The notes below the pieces were generated by a model. That model made no database searches. It was not told the DNA's origin and saw only the letters and a list, made by a program, of their open reading frames with translations. A stretch of DNA of 64,000 nucleotides, taken from the NCBI RefSeq assembly GCF_023091245.1, contig NZ_JAHWXN010000002.1, positions 558,001 to 622,000 of the forward strand. Reading direction: 5' to 3'. Made by a program: the position numbers and the translations under genes. Of this stretch, positions 47,831 through 56,992 are shown one piece after another. How positions within the stretch are numbered: position 1 is the first letter of the stretch; the number at the start of each line of letters is the position of its first letter. This stretch comes from Microbacterium croceum. GTDB taxonomy: Bacteria > Actinomycetota > Actinomycetes > Actinomycetales > Microbacteriaceae.

Positions 47831-49548
47831 TGTTCGAGGTGACCGAGGCCTCCATCGCCGAACTGCGCGCGGCCCTCGAGGCGGGCGAGACGACGGCGGT
47901 CGAGCTGGTCGACGCATTTCGCGCCCGCATCGCGGCCTACGACACCCCCGATACCCCGACCGCGCTGAACGCGGTGGTCGTCGCGAACCCCGACGCCCGG
48001 GCCGAGGCGGCGGCGTCGGATGCCCGGCGTTCCCGCGGCGACACCCTCGGTCCGCTCGACGGCATCCCGTACACCGCGAAGGACAGCTATCTGGTGCGCG
48101 GGCTCACCGCCGCGGCCGGCAGTCCGGCCTTCGCGGGACTCATCGCGCAGCGCGACGCCTTCACGATCGCTCGGCTGCGGGCGGGCGGTGCGATCTGCCT
48201 CGGCCTGACGAACATGCCCCCGATGGCGAACGGCGGCATGCAGCGCGGCGTCTACGGCCGGGCCGAGAGCCCGTACTCGGCGGGCTGGCTCACCGCACCC
48301 TTCGCGTCCGGATCGTCGAACGGCTCCGGCACGGCGACGGCGGCGAGCTTCGGCGCCTTCGGCCTCGGCGAGGAGACCTGGTCGTCGGGTCGTGGTCCTG
48401 CCACCAACAACGCCCTGTGCGGGTACACGCCCTCGCGCGGCGTGATCTCGACGCGCGGCAATTGGCCGCTGGTGCCGACCATGGACGTGGTCGTGCCGCA
48501 CACCCGCACGATGGCCGACCTGCTTGAGGTGCTCGACGTGATCGTGGCCGATGACGCCGAGACCCGCGGCGACTTCTGGCGCGCGCAGCCCTGGGTCGCG
48601 CTGCCGGCCGCATCCGCCGTCCGTCCGGAGTCGTATCCGGCGCTCGGGACCGACGCGGCGAGCGCGCTCGCAGGCGCCCGCATCGGCATCCCCCGCATGT
48701 ACGTCAACGCGGATCCGGCTGCGGGAACGGCGCAGTATCCAGGCATCGGCGGACCGACCGGTCAGCGCATCGAGACACGACCGTCGATCGTGGAGCGGTG
48801 GGAGGCCGCGCGGCGCGACCTCGAAGCGGCCGGGGCGACCGTGGTCGAGGTCGACTTCCCGGTGGTGTCGAACTACGAGGGCGATCGCCCCGGCGCCCCC
48901 ACCATCGCGAGCCGCGGCCTGGTGTCGCGCGAGTACCTGCACCGCGAGATCGTCGACCTCTCGGCGTGGGCGTGGGAGGACTTCCTGCGGGCGAACGGCG
49001 ACCCGGCACTGCTCACCCTGGCGGATGTCGACGGTGCCACGATCTTCCCGCATCCGGACGGCGCGCTGCCCGACCGCTACACAGGGTTCGACGACGACAT
49101 CGCGGAGTATCCGGACTGGGTGCGCCGCCACCCCGGCACCTCGTTCAGGGACATACCCGAACTCGAAGACGGGCTGCGCGGACTGGAGGAGACTCGCCGT
49201 CGCGACCTGGAGATGTGGATGGACGGTCTGCGGCTCGACGCCGTGGTCTTCCCCGCCGTGGCCGACGTGGGACCGGCCGACATGGACGTGAACGTGGCAT
49301 CCGCCGACCTCGGCTGGCGCAACGGTGTCTGGATCGCGAACGGCAACCTCGCGATCCGTCACCTCGGCATCCCCACGGTCACGGTGCCGATGGGGGTGAT
49401 GCGCGACATCGGCATGCCGATCGGGCTGACGTTCGCGGGACGGGCATACGACGACGCGAACCTGCTGCGCCTCGCCGCGGGGTTCGAAGCGATCGGCGCT
49501 CCGGGGGCGCGGCGCGTGCCACCACCACGCACACCCCCGCTGGCGTAG
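47830..49548 (+). CDS. Amidase-signature family amidase
   Basis: 572 residues. The Ser-cisSer-Lys triad fits K84 (YTAKDSY), S162 (GSSNGSG) and S186 (EETWSSGRG), with the usual 24-residue gap between the serines. Amidase-signature enzymes hydrolyse diverse amides, ureido groups and carbamoyl compounds. It is coupled to agmatine deiminase, where many bacteria have the unrelated nitrilase-type AguB, so it is a candidate N-carbamoylputrescine hydrolase; this is inference. It is longer than typical 470-residue members through loops at about 275-320. Confidence 0.85.
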   Translation: MFEVTEASIAELRAALEAGETTAVELVDAFRARIAAYDTPDTPTALNAVVVANPDARAEAAASDARRSRGDTLGPLDGIPYTAKDSYLVRGLTAAAGSPAFAGLIAQRDAFTIARLRAGGAICLGLTNMPPMANGGMQRGVYGRAESPYSAGWLTAPFASGSSNGSGTATAASFGAFGLGEETWSSGRGPATNNALCGYTPSRGVISTRGNWPLVPTMDVVVPHTRTMADLLEVLDVIVADDAETRGDFWRAQPWVALPAASAVRPESYPALGTDAASALAGARIGIPRMYVNADPAAGTAQYPGIGGPTGQRIETRPSIVERWEAARRDLEAAGATVVEVDFPVVSNYEGDRPGAPTIASRGLVSREYLHREIVDLSAWAWEDFLRANGDPALLTLADVDGATIFPHPDGALPDRYTGFDDDIAEYPDWVRRHPGTSFRDIPELEDGLRGLEETRRRDLEMWMDGLRLDAVVFPAVADVGPADMDVNVASADLGWRNGVWIANGNLAIRHLGIPTVTVPMGVMRDIGMPIGLTFAGRAYDDANLLRLAAGFEAIGAPGARRVPPPRTPPLA

Positions 49549-49580
49549 GGTCCGCGGTCACACGCGAACATCCAGACATT

Positions 49581-49616
49581 TCACACCTGTGACGCTCGAC
49601 ATGATCGTGATATGTT
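49581..49616 (+). promoter_or_regulatory. Kynurenine operon promoter with TCACACCTGTGA dyad
   Basis: TATGTT (49611-49616) ends six bases before ATG 49623, so the transcript is probably leaderless. TCACA-CC-TGTGA (49581-49592) is a perfect 5+2+5 dyad near the -35 position and a candidate site for the PaaX-type regulator encoded at the end of the operon. Confidence 0.55.
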
Positions 49617-49622
49617 CTCGTC

Positions 49623-50480
49623 ATGAGCACCGAGCAGCAGAACGAGCGCGCCCTCGAAGCCGGCATCGTCACCGACATGTCGGGGCGCATGACCTACGGC
49701 TCCTACCTGTCGCTCGACCAGCTGCTCACCGCGCAGCATCCGGTCAGTGTTCCCGAGCACCACGATGAGCTGCTGTTCATCATCCAGCACCAGACCACCG
49801 AGCTCTGGCTCAAGCAGCTGCTGCATGAGCTCTCCTCCGCCCGCGAGCTGCTGGCCAGCGACGATCTGCGGGAGGCGCTGAAGCGGGTCGCGCGGGTGAA
49901 GAAGATCCAAGACGTGATGACCCAGCAGTGGGCGATCCTCGCGACCCTGACTCCCACCGAGTACGCGCAGTTCCGCGGTGCGCTCGGCAGCTCCTCCGGC
50001 TTCCAGTCCGTGCAGTACCGCGCGGTGGAGTTCGCACTGGGCAACAAGAACGAGAAGATGCTGAGCGTCTTCCGCGATCACCCCGCCAACCTCGCACTGC
50101 TGACCGCCGAGTGGGAGAAGCCCACGCTGTACGACGAGTTCCTGCGCTACGCCTCTCGTCGCGGGCTCCCGATCCCCGCCGAGATCCTCGACCGCGACGT
50201 GCGCGAGCCCTACCGGGAGACACCCTCGCTCGTGCCGGCGATCCGCGAGATCTACCAGAACCACCAGGAGAACTGGGATCTCTACGAGGCGTGCGAGGAC
50301 CTGGTCGACCTCGAGGACAACTTCCAGTTCTGGCGCTTCCGCCACCTGAAGACCGTGGCCCGCACGATCGGCATGAAGGTCGGCACCGGCGGTTCGAGCG
50401 GCGTCGGCTTCCTGCAGCGCGCCCTCGATCTCACGTTCTTCCCCGAGCTGTACACGGTGCGCACGGAGATCGGCGGCTGA
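49623..50480 (+). CDS. kynA: Tryptophan 2,3-dioxygenase
   Basis: 285 residues. MTYGSYLSLDQLLTAQ, DELLFIIQHQTTELW and the heme-ligand region WRFRHLKTV are diagnostic. It opens the indole ring of L-tryptophan with O2 to N-formylkynurenine using heme b. The length is that of bacterial tetrameric enzymes. It is the first gene of a four-gene operon; the stop overlaps the next start (TGATG). Confidence 0.97.
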   Translation: MSTEQQNERALEAGIVTDMSGRMTYGSYLSLDQLLTAQHPVSVPEHHDELLFIIQHQTTELWLKQLLHELSSARELLASDDLREALKRVARVKKIQDVMTQQWAILATLTPTEYAQFRGALGSSSGFQSVQYRAVEFALGNKNEKMLSVFRDHPANLALLTAEWEKPTLYDEFLRYASRRGLPIPAEILDRDVREPYRETPSLVPAIREIYQNHQENWDLYEACEDLVDLEDNFQFWRFRHLKTVARTIGMKVGTGGSSGVGFLQRALDLTFFPELYTVRTEIGG

Positions 50481-51511
50481 TGAACGCGGCGACCTTCTTC
50501 GACGGCGAGGAATGGCGCGAGGGCGTCATCGACCTCACCGACGGGCGCCTGGTGCTGCGCGACGACCCCGCCCCCGCCGACGCGCCCCGACTCGACGGCC
50601 TGATCGTGGGCGGGTTCACCGACCACCACGTGCACCTGCAGCTCGTCGATCACACCCGGCTGGCCGGCTCGACCCTTGGCCGGGTGGTCGATCTGGGCGC
50701 GAATCCGGAGGTCGTGGCGCCGCTGGCGGTTCACAACTCCTCAAAGAACTCGCCCGGCGCGGGTTCTGGGACGACTTCCGCCCCCAGAACCTCTGTTCTT
50801 GAGGAGTTGCGAACCCCGCGCCCGGTGCAGATCGACTTCGCCGGCGCCTTCCTCACCCCGACCGGCGGCTACCCGTCCGACCGCAGCTGGGCACCGGCCG
50901 GCTCCTTCCGGGAGATCGCCGATGCCGCGTCAGCCGCACGAGCTGTGGCCGAGATGGCGGACGCTGGAGCCTCCTGCATCAAGGTCGCGAGCAACGGCAG
51001 CGCCGGCCCGGTGTTCGACGACGCACTGTTCCGCGTGATCGTCGAGCTCGCCGCGGCGCGCGACCTCGACGTCACAGCCCATGCCGAGGGCCGGGGCGAA
51101 GCCCAGCGCGTCGCCCGTCTCGGTGCGCGTCGCCTCGCTCATGCCCCGTTCACGGAACGCCTCAGCGACGACGAGATCGCCGAGCAGGCGGCATCCGTCG
51201 CCTGGATCTCGACGCTCGCGATCCACGGCGGAGCAGACCTGACCATCGCCCTCCACAACGTCCGTCGGTTCCATGCGGCGGGCGGCACCGTGCTCTACGG
51301 CACCGACATGGGCAACGGCCCCACACCGGTGGGCGTCAACGGCGCCGAGCTGCGGGCGCTCCGCGACGCCGGCCTCGATGATGCCTCGCTCCTGCGCGCG
51401 CTCGCGCCGTGCGACCCCCGCGATCCTTCGACGTTCCTGCTCCTCCTCCCCGGCGCGACCGCCGACCCCCTGCTCGCCCGCCCGCTCACCCCCGCCGATC
51501 TGAAGGTGTGA
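50480..51511 (+). CDS. Metal-dependent amidohydrolase in formamidase position of the kynurenine operon
   Basis: 343 residues of the amidohydrolase superfamily. The metal pair is H50 and H52 (DHHVHL), with further His in VTAHAEGRGE and LAHAPF and the catalytic Asp in YGTDMGNG. It sits between tryptophan dioxygenase and kynureninase with overlapping or near-overlapping junctions. A kynurenine formamidase is the missing step there, and no KynB or AfmA-type gene is present in this window. Hydrolysis of N-formylkynurenine is therefore the best guess. Residues 83-112 are an extra loop coded by an 88 bp palindromic element. Confidence 0.75.
   Translation: MNAATFFDGEEWREGVIDLTDGRLVLRDDPAPADAPRLDGLIVGGFTDHHVHLQLVDHTRLAGSTLGRVVDLGANPEVVAPLAVHNSSKNSPGAGSGTTSAPRTSVLEELRTPRPVQIDFAGAFLTPTGGYPSDRSWAPAGSFREIADAASAARAVAEMADAGASCIKVASNGSAGPVFDDALFRVIVELAAARDLDVTAHAEGRGEAQRVARLGARRLAHAPFTERLSDDEIAEQAASVAWISTLAIHGGADLTIALHNVRRFHAAGGTVLYGTDMGNGPTPVGVNGAELRALRDAGLDDASLLRALAPCDPRDPSTFLLLLPGATADPLLARPLTPADLKV
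50728..50815. repeat. 88 bp nested palindromic element inside the amidohydrolase gene
   Basis: The outer arms GGTTCACAACTCCTCAAAGAAC (50728-50749) and GTTCTTGAGGAGTTGCGAACC (50795-50815) are inverted with one base bulged and one mismatch. The inner arms GGTTCTGGG (50762-50770) and CCCAGAACC (50783-50791) pair perfectly. The element stays in frame and adds a Ser/Thr/Asn-rich loop of about 30 residues. Confidence 0.8.
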
Positions 51512-51512
51512 C

Positions 51513-52757
51513 ATGACCGACCCCATCGACACCCGCCTGCTCGACCGCGCCCGCGCCCTCGATGCCGCCGACCCGTTGCACGCACATCTCACGGCCTTCG
51601 CCGACGCACCGGGAGTCACCGCCTACCTCGACGGCAACTCGCTCGGTCGACCGCTGCGCGACACCCCGGAGAAGCTCGCCGCGTTCGTGCGTGAGGACTG
51701 GGGCACCCGACTGATCCGCTCGTGGGACGAACAGTGGATGGCGCTGCCCATGGAGCTCGGCGACCGGATCGGCCGGGTGGCCCTCGGCGCCGCCCCCGGA
51801 CAGACCGTGGTCGCCGATTCCACCAGTGTGCTGATCTACAAGCTCATGCGCGCGGCCCTTCGCCCTTCGTCAGGCTCAGGATCCGCCGCCCGCACCGAGC
51901 TCGTCATCGAGGCGGGCAACTTCCCCACCGACCGCTTCCTCGCCGAGGGCGTCGCCGCCGAGACGGGCATGACACTGCGCTGGCTCGAACCGGACCCGGT
52001 GCGCGGCGTCACGGTCGACGATGTCGCCGCCGTCGTCTCCGAGCGCACGGCCCTGGTCTCACTCAGCCACGTGGACTACCGCTCCGGCGCACTGGCGGAT
52101 ATGCCCGCGATCACGGATGCGGTGCACGCGGCAGGCGCCCTCATGATGTGGGACCTGTGCCACTCTGCGGGCGTGGTGCCGATGCAGCTCGACGAGTGGG
52201 GCGTCGACATGGCCGTCGGCTGCACCTACAAGTACCTCAACGGCGGCCCCGGGTCCCCCGCGTTCGCCTATCTGCGCCGCGACCTGCAGGGTGTGCTGCG
52301 CCAGCCCATCCAGGGATGGTGGAGCGCCGCCGACATCTTCGCGATGGGGCCGGAGTACGTGCCGGCCGGCGACATCCGCCAGCTGCTCAGCGGCACCCCT
52401 CCGGTCACCTCGATGCTCGCGATGCAGGGGATGCTCGACCTGATCGAGCAGTCGTCGATCGCGCACATCCGCGCCAAGTCGGTCTCCCTCACCGACCTCG
52501 CGGTGGAAGCCTACGACGCGGTGCTCGCGCCGGCGGGCGTGCGGCTGCTGAGTCCACGCGAGTCGGACCTCCGCGGCGGGCACGTCACGATCGGGCATCC
52601 GGACTTCCGCGCGGTGACGCAGCGGCTGTGGGCGGAGGGGATCATCCCGGACTTCCGGTTCCCCGACGGCATCCGCCTCGGGCTCTCGCCTCTGAGCACC
52701 TCGCACATCGAGACCGTGACGGGCGTGCTCGCCGTCCGCGACGCCCTGCGCGCATGA
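51513..52757 (+). CDS. kynU: Kynureninase
   Basis: 414 residues, fold-type I PLP enzyme. K240 in GCTYKYLNGGPGSPAF is the Schiff-base lysine. YLDGNSLG at the N-terminus and MWDLCHSAG are typical of kynureninases. It cleaves kynurenine to anthranilate and alanine. ATG 51513 follows GAAGGTG. Residues about 117-123 (RPSSGSG) are coded by a copy of the GCTCAGG repeat and form a surface loop insertion. The stop overlaps the paaX-like start (ATGA). Confidence 0.95.
   Translation: MTDPIDTRLLDRARALDAADPLHAHLTAFADAPGVTAYLDGNSLGRPLRDTPEKLAAFVREDWGTRLIRSWDEQWMALPMELGDRIGRVALGAAPGQTVVADSTSVLIYKLMRAALRPSSGSGSAARTELVIEAGNFPTDRFLAEGVAAETGMTLRWLEPDPVRGVTVDDVAAVVSERTALVSLSHVDYRSGALADMPAITDAVHAAGALMMWDLCHSAGVVPMQLDEWGVDMAVGCTYKYLNGGPGSPAFAYLRRDLQGVLRQPIQGWWSAADIFAMGPEYVPAGDIRQLLSGTPPVTSMLAMQGMLDLIEQSSIAHIRAKSVSLTDLAVEAYDAVLAPAGVRLLSPRESDLRGGHVTIGHPDFRAVTQRLWAEGIIPDFRFPDGIRLGLSPLSTSHIETVTGVLAVRDALRA
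51862..51881 (+). repeat. Copy of the CCTTCGTC..GCTCAGG repeat inside kynU
   Basis: GCCCTTCGTCAGGCTCAGGA codes for PSSGSG, the same peptide as the copy in lhr at 16452-16472, in the same reading frame of the repeat. Confidence 0.75.
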
Positions 52758-53599
52758 CCGCGCAGGCGCGCGTGACGCCCGACGCCTCCGCGGCCCCCCG
52801 GGTGCTCGACGACATCGATGCCCGCCCCGGCAGCACCGCCTCCCTGCTGCGCACCTTCATCGGACTGTTCCTGCGGCCGCTCGGCGGCTGGATCTCGGCG
52901 GCCGACCTGGTCGCGCTCGCCGGCGACCTCGGCATCCCGAGCGCGCAGGCCCGCACCGGGATCACGCGTCTGAAGCAGAAGGGGCTGCTGCTCGCCGACC
53001 GCGACGACGCGATCGGCTACCGTCTGAACCCCGCCGCGGTGCCGATGCTGGAACGCGGCGACCGACGCATCTTCGCGATGCGCGAGATGCAGGACCAGGA
53101 CCCGTGGTGCCTGATCTCGTTCTCGATCCCGGAGAGCGCACGCAGCGTGCGTCATCAGCTGCGCCGACGGCTGCAGTGGATCGGGGCGGGCACCGTCTCA
53201 CCGGCGCTGTGGATGTGCCCGGGACATCTGCAGGGCGAGGTCGAGCTGCTCCTCGATGAGCTGGATGCACGCCGCTGGGTCACCCTGTTCCAGGCCGGCG
53301 CGCCGCAGACATCCGTCCCGTTGGTCGATGCCGCCGCCGGCTGGTGGGACCTGGAGGCGCTGCGCACCGAGCACCTGGCATTCCAGCGCTCACTCGACGC
53401 GCTTCCCGACGAGCCGTTCGCGGCGTATGTGCAGCTGATCGACAGCTGGCGGGTGCTCCCCTATGTCGACCCGGGCCTTCCGCCGTCGATGCTGCCGATC
53501 GACTGGCCAGGGCGTCGCAGCTTCGATGAGTTCGCGCGGTTGTCGTCGGCGCTCGCCGTCCCGGCGCGCGCGCACGTGCACGCGGTCACCGGCACCTGA
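52754..53599 (+). CDS. PaaX family transcriptional regulator
   Basis: 281 residues. A winged helix lies at about 28-90 ([19 protein letters not shown]), then the PaaX central domain ([24 protein letters not shown]..) and the C-terminal PaaX_C region. PaaX regulators respond to CoA thioesters or aromatic catabolites. As last gene of the operon, translationally coupled to kynU, it probably regulates tryptophan breakdown, perhaps through the dyad at 49581-49592. The ligand is not known. Confidence 0.85.
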   Translation: MTAQARVTPDASAAPRVLDDIDARPGSTASLLRTFIGLFLRPLGGWISAADLVALAGDLGIPSAQARTGITRLKQKGLLLADRDDAIGYRLNPAAVPMLERGDRRIFAMREMQDQDPWCLISFSIPESARSVRHQLRRRLQWIGAGTVSPALWMCPGHLQGEVELLLDELDARRWVTLFQAGAPQTSVPLVDAAAGWWDLEALRTEHLAFQRSLDALPDEPFAAYVQLIDSWRVLPYVDPGLPPSMLPIDWPGRRSFDEFARLSSALAVPARAHVHAVTGT

Positions 53600-53608
53600 C
53601 CGCCGTCG

Positions 53609-54619
53609 TCACACCGCGGCGGTGCTCGGCGCTGCGGTCGTCGCCCTCACGACCAGGCGCGTCGGCAGTGTCACGTGCATCTCCTCGACCGGCTGCCCGG
53701 CGAGCAGCGTGAACACCATCTCCGCCGCGACGCTGCCCAGCCGGCGCATCGGCTGCTGGATCGTCGTGAGGGGCAGGGCCCGGCGCGAGGCCTCCGGCAC
53801 GTCGTCGAAGCCGATCACGGAGAGGTCTTCCGGCACGCGAAGTCCCAGCTCGTGCGCCACCTCGATCACCGCGATCGCCGACAGATCGTTCGCCGCGAAG
53901 ACCGCGGTCGGCCGCGAGGGTCCTGCCAGCAGAAGCCGCGCCGAATCCCTCGTCGTCTCGTGCTCGTAACGGCCCGACCTGATCAGGTCCGGGTCGATGG
54001 GAATGCCGGCATCGGACAGCGCGCGACGATACCCGGCGTCTCGGAGCCCGGCGGAGCGGAGGTCGGGCCGCCCGCCCAGGAAACTGATCCGGCGGTGTCC
54101 GAGCTCGAGCAGATGCCGGGTGGCAGCCAGCGCGCCTCCGAAGCTGTCGGACTCCACGGTCGGCAGATCGGCACGACCCGTGTGCGGATCGATCGCGACC
54201 ACGGGAATCTCGGTCGACGCCCCGACGACGGTGGGGGTGACCATGATCGCCGCGTCGATGAGCGTTCCGGAAAGCCTGCTGAGCGACCGACGCTCCCACC
54301 CCTCGCCCTGCCCGTGCCGTGATCCGCTGTACGCCAGCAGATCGACGGCCGAGTCGTGCACGGTGGCGCCGACGCCTTTGAGGATCTCGGCGCTGAACGG
54401 CTCGAAGCCGGCCAGGAGCACCCCGATCACCCCCGTGCGTCGAGCACGCATGCTGCTGGCGACCAGGCTCGACTCGTACCCGAGCTCCTGCACGACGTCG
54501 AGCACGCGCCTGACCGTCGCATCTGCGATCCCGTATCGCCCGTTGACCGCCTTCGACACCGTCGATACCGAGACTCCCGCCGCCTGTGCGACGTCGTGGA
54601 TCGTGGTTCTTCCGCTCAT
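53609..54619 (-). CDS. LacI family transcriptional regulator
   Basis: 336 residues. The N-terminal [23 protein letters not shown] and hinge are followed by a periplasmic-binding-like sugar domain with [16 protein letters not shown]. It is divergent from the sugar transport operon and nine bases from the convergent paaX gene. The GTTTTCGAAAAC palindrome in the shared upstream region is its likely operator. The inducer is probably the transported oligosaccharide or its GH3 product. Confidence 0.92.
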   Translation of the reverse strand: MSGRTTIHDVAQAAGVSVSTVSKAVNGRYGIADATVRRVLDVVQELGYESSLVASSMRARRTGVIGVLLAGFEPFSAEILKGVGATVHDSAVDLLAYSGSRHGQGEGWERRSLSRLSGTLIDAAIMVTPTVVGASTEIPVVAIDPHTGRADLPTVESDSFGGALAATRHLLELGHRRISFLGGRPDLRSAGLRDAGYRRALSDAGIPIDPDLIRSGRYEHETTRDSARLLLAGPSRPTAVFAANDLSAIAVIEVAHELGLRVPEDLSVIGFDDVPEASRRALPLTTIQQPMRRLGSVAAEMVFTLLAGQPVEEMHVTLPTRLVVRATTAAPSTAAV

Positions 54620-54660
54620 GATTGCTCAGCGTATCGGCGAGTGTCCCCATTATGGAAACT

Positions 54661-54702
54661 GTTTTCGAAAACGTTTGACGAGGTGGCGGAACGGCATAAG
54701 AC
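54661..54702 (+). promoter_or_regulatory. Promoter and LacI operator of the sugar operon
   Basis: The perfect 12 bp palindrome GTTTTCGAAAAC (54661-54672) abuts TTGACG (54675-54680). Sixteen bases later TAAGAC (54697-54702) completes a sigma-A-type promoter. An AAAC/GTTT pair flanks the palindrome. CG-centred dyads of this kind are usual LacI-family operators, so repression of the operon and of the divergent lacI gene is expected. Confidence 0.75.
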
Positions 54703-54783
54703 TGCATCCCGACGCGGTCTCACCTTGCTGCCGCGGCGCCCGCATCGACGCGGCGCACCACTCTCGATGAGGAGAACGATCAT

Positions 54784-56073
54784 ATGAACAGCACACGGCG
54801 TTCCTTGGTCTCCGCGGCCGCCCTCGCAGCCGTCGGAGCACTCGCGCTGAGCGGGTGCACAGCCAGCACCCCTGATGATGGCGGGGGTTCTTCGATGACC
54901 CTCTGGCACAACTCCACGACCGGTCCGGGAGTCAAGTTCTGGGAGGACACCGTCGCGGACTTCGAGAAGGCGAATCCCGGTGTCACGATCGACATCCAGT
55001 CGATCCAGAACGAGGACCTCGACGGCAAGCTCCAGACCGCGCTCAACTCTGGCGACGCCCCCGACATCTTCCTGCAGCGCGGTGGCGGCAAGATGGCCGC
55101 GATGGTGAAGGCCGGGCAGCTCAAGGACCTGACCGACGTCATCAGCGGGCCCGCAGCCGAAGAGATCCCCGACGCGGCCTTCTCCGCCAACAGCCTCGAC
55201 GGCAAGCGCTATGCGATGCCGGTGGCCGTGCTCCCCGGTGGCCTGTTCTACAGCCAGGACCTGTTCGACGCGGCCGGCATCACCGAGAACCCGACCACGC
55301 TCGACGAGCTCGAGACGGCGACCGAGAAGCTGAAGGCGTCGGGGACCGATCCGATCGCCCTCGGCGCCAAGGATGCCTGGCCTGCGGCGCACTGGTACTA
55401 CTGGCTCGCACTGCGCGAGTGCAGCAACGACACGCTCGCCAAGGCCGCTGACGAGATGAACTTCGACGACGACTGCTGGGTGCGAGCCGGAGAAGACCTG
55501 CAGGCGTTCGCCGCGACCGAGCCGTTCAACGACGGCTTCCTCACCACCACCGCGCAGCAGGGTGCCGGCAGCTCGGCTGGACTCATCGCCAACCACCAGG
55601 CTGCCATGGAGCTCATGGGGGCCTGGGACCCGGGTGTGATCGGTTCGCTGACGCCCGACCAGAAGCCGCTGGCCGACCTGGCCTGGTTCCCGTTCCCCGA
55701 GGTCGAGGGCGGCGAAGGCGAGCCCGGCTCGATGATGGGCGGTGTCGACGGCTACTCGTGCTCGGTCGATGCGCCGGATGCCTGCGTCGACTTCCTGAAC
55801 TACCTCGGCACGTCCGAGGTGCAGACGGCCTACTACAAGTCCTTCAACGCTCCGCCCGTGAACACCGTCGCCCAGGAGGCTGTGACCGAGCCCTACCTGA
55901 AGTCGATCCTCGAGGCCTACAACGCGGCACCGTACGCCTCGCAGTGGCTCGACACCGTGTACGGACAGAACGTCGGCAACGCGCTCAACGTCGCCGTGGT
56001 CAACATGCTCGCCGGTCAGGGAACCCCGGAGGACATCGTCAAGGCCGTCCAGGATGCCGCAGCCAAGGCATAA
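54784..56073 (+). CDS. Sugar ABC transporter substrate-binding lipoprotein (CUT1)
   Basis: 429 residues. A lipoprotein signal ends in LALSGC, the Cys at about 26. The mature part follows the family 1 solute-binding fold (MTLWHNSTTGPGVKFWED, AFSANSLDGKRYAMPV, GMMGG-like loop near the end). It catches a mono- or oligosaccharide at the outer membrane face. GAGGAGA precedes ATG 54784. The 3' end overlaps the first permease gene by 20 bp. Confidence 0.92.
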   Translation: MNSTRRSLVSAAALAAVGALALSGCTASTPDDGGGSSMTLWHNSTTGPGVKFWEDTVADFEKANPGVTIDIQSIQNEDLDGKLQTALNSGDAPDIFLQRGGGKMAAMVKAGQLKDLTDVISGPAAEEIPDAAFSANSLDGKRYAMPVAVLPGGLFYSQDLFDAAGITENPTTLDELETATEKLKASGTDPIALGAKDAWPAAHWYYWLALRECSNDTLAKAADEMNFDDDCWVRAGEDLQAFAATEPFNDGFLTTTAQQGAGSSAGLIANHQAAMELMGAWDPGVIGSLTPDQKPLADLAWFPFPEVEGGEGEPGSMMGGVDGYSCSVDAPDACVDFLNYLGTSEVQTAYYKSFNAPPVNTVAQEAVTEPYLKSILEAYNAAPYASQWLDTVYGQNVGNALNVAVVNMLAGQGTPEDIVKAVQDAAAKA

Positions 56074-56992
56074 GGCGGCCGCCCGGCTGGAAGTGATCCT
56101 TCTGGCCGGGCCCGCCCTCCTGGTCTTCCTCGCCTTCGTCATCTTCCCGGTGCTGATGGCGGCCTACTACGGCTTCTTCAGCTGGCAGGGCTACGGCCCG
56201 CCCACCGACTTCGTGGGTCTGAAGAACTACCTGACGATCCTGCAGGACCCGCTGTTCCATGATGCGCTCGCGCACAACGGCTTCATCCTGGTGTTCTCGC
56301 TCGTGTTGCAGGGGCCTGCGGCGATCCTGCTGGCCCTCCTCCTGAATCGACGGATGCGCGGGCAGTCGCTCATCCGGGTGCTGATCTTCATCCCCTACGT
56401 CATCTCCGAGGTCGTGGTGGGCACGGGCTGGAGCCTGATGCTGCAGACCAGCGGGGCGTTCAACGACCTGCTGAAGAACATGGGGCTGGGCTTCCTCGCG
56501 AACGACTGGCTGTCGAACCCCGACATCGCCATCTGGACGCTGATGGTGATCATCACCTGGAAGTACGTCGGCTTCGCCGTCATCCTCTTCCTCGCGGGCC
56601 TCCAGGGCATTCCCGAGGAGCTGCACGAAGCCGCCGCGATCGACGGGGCGTCGTACTGGCAGATCCAATGGCGCATCACGCTGCCGTTGCTCGCGCCGAC
56701 GCTGCGCATCTGGGCGTTCCTGTCGATCATCGGATCGCTGCAGCTGTTCGATCTCGTCTACATCATCTGGGGCCAGTACATCGCCTCCACGGCCGGCACC
56801 TCGACCATGGCGACCTACATGGTCTCCGAGGGTCGCAACGCCGGCAACTTCGGATACGGCAACGCCGTCGCGGTGGTGCTGTTCCTGATCTCGCTCGTGG
56901 TGGCGCTGATCTATCAGCGCGCCGTGCTCAAGCGCGACACCGACGGCGCCCTGACCGGCGCCCCCGCACGGAAGAAGAGGACCAGGGCATGA
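56054..56992 (+). CDS. Carbohydrate ABC transporter permease, MalF-like
   Basis: 312 residues with six membrane helices and the inner-membrane coupling motif EELHEAAAIDGASYWQIQWR, the EAA loop that contacts the ATPase. The ATG 56054 lies within the end of the binding-protein gene in another frame, so expression is probably coupled. It pairs with the next permease. Confidence 0.92.
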   Translation: MPQPRHKAAARLEVILLAGPALLVFLAFVIFPVLMAAYYGFFSWQGYGPPTDFVGLKNYLTILQDPLFHDALAHNGFILVFSLVLQGPAAILLALLLNRRMRGQSLIRVLIFIPYVISEVVVGTGWSLMLQTSGAFNDLLKNMGLGFLANDWLSNPDIAIWTLMVIITWKYVGFAVILFLAGLQGIPEELHEAAAIDGASYWQIQWRITLPLLAPTLRIWAFLSIIGSLQLFDLVYIIWGQYIASTAGTSTMATYMVSEGRNAGNFGYGNAVAVVLFLISLVVALIYQRAVLKRDTDGALTGAPARKKRTRA

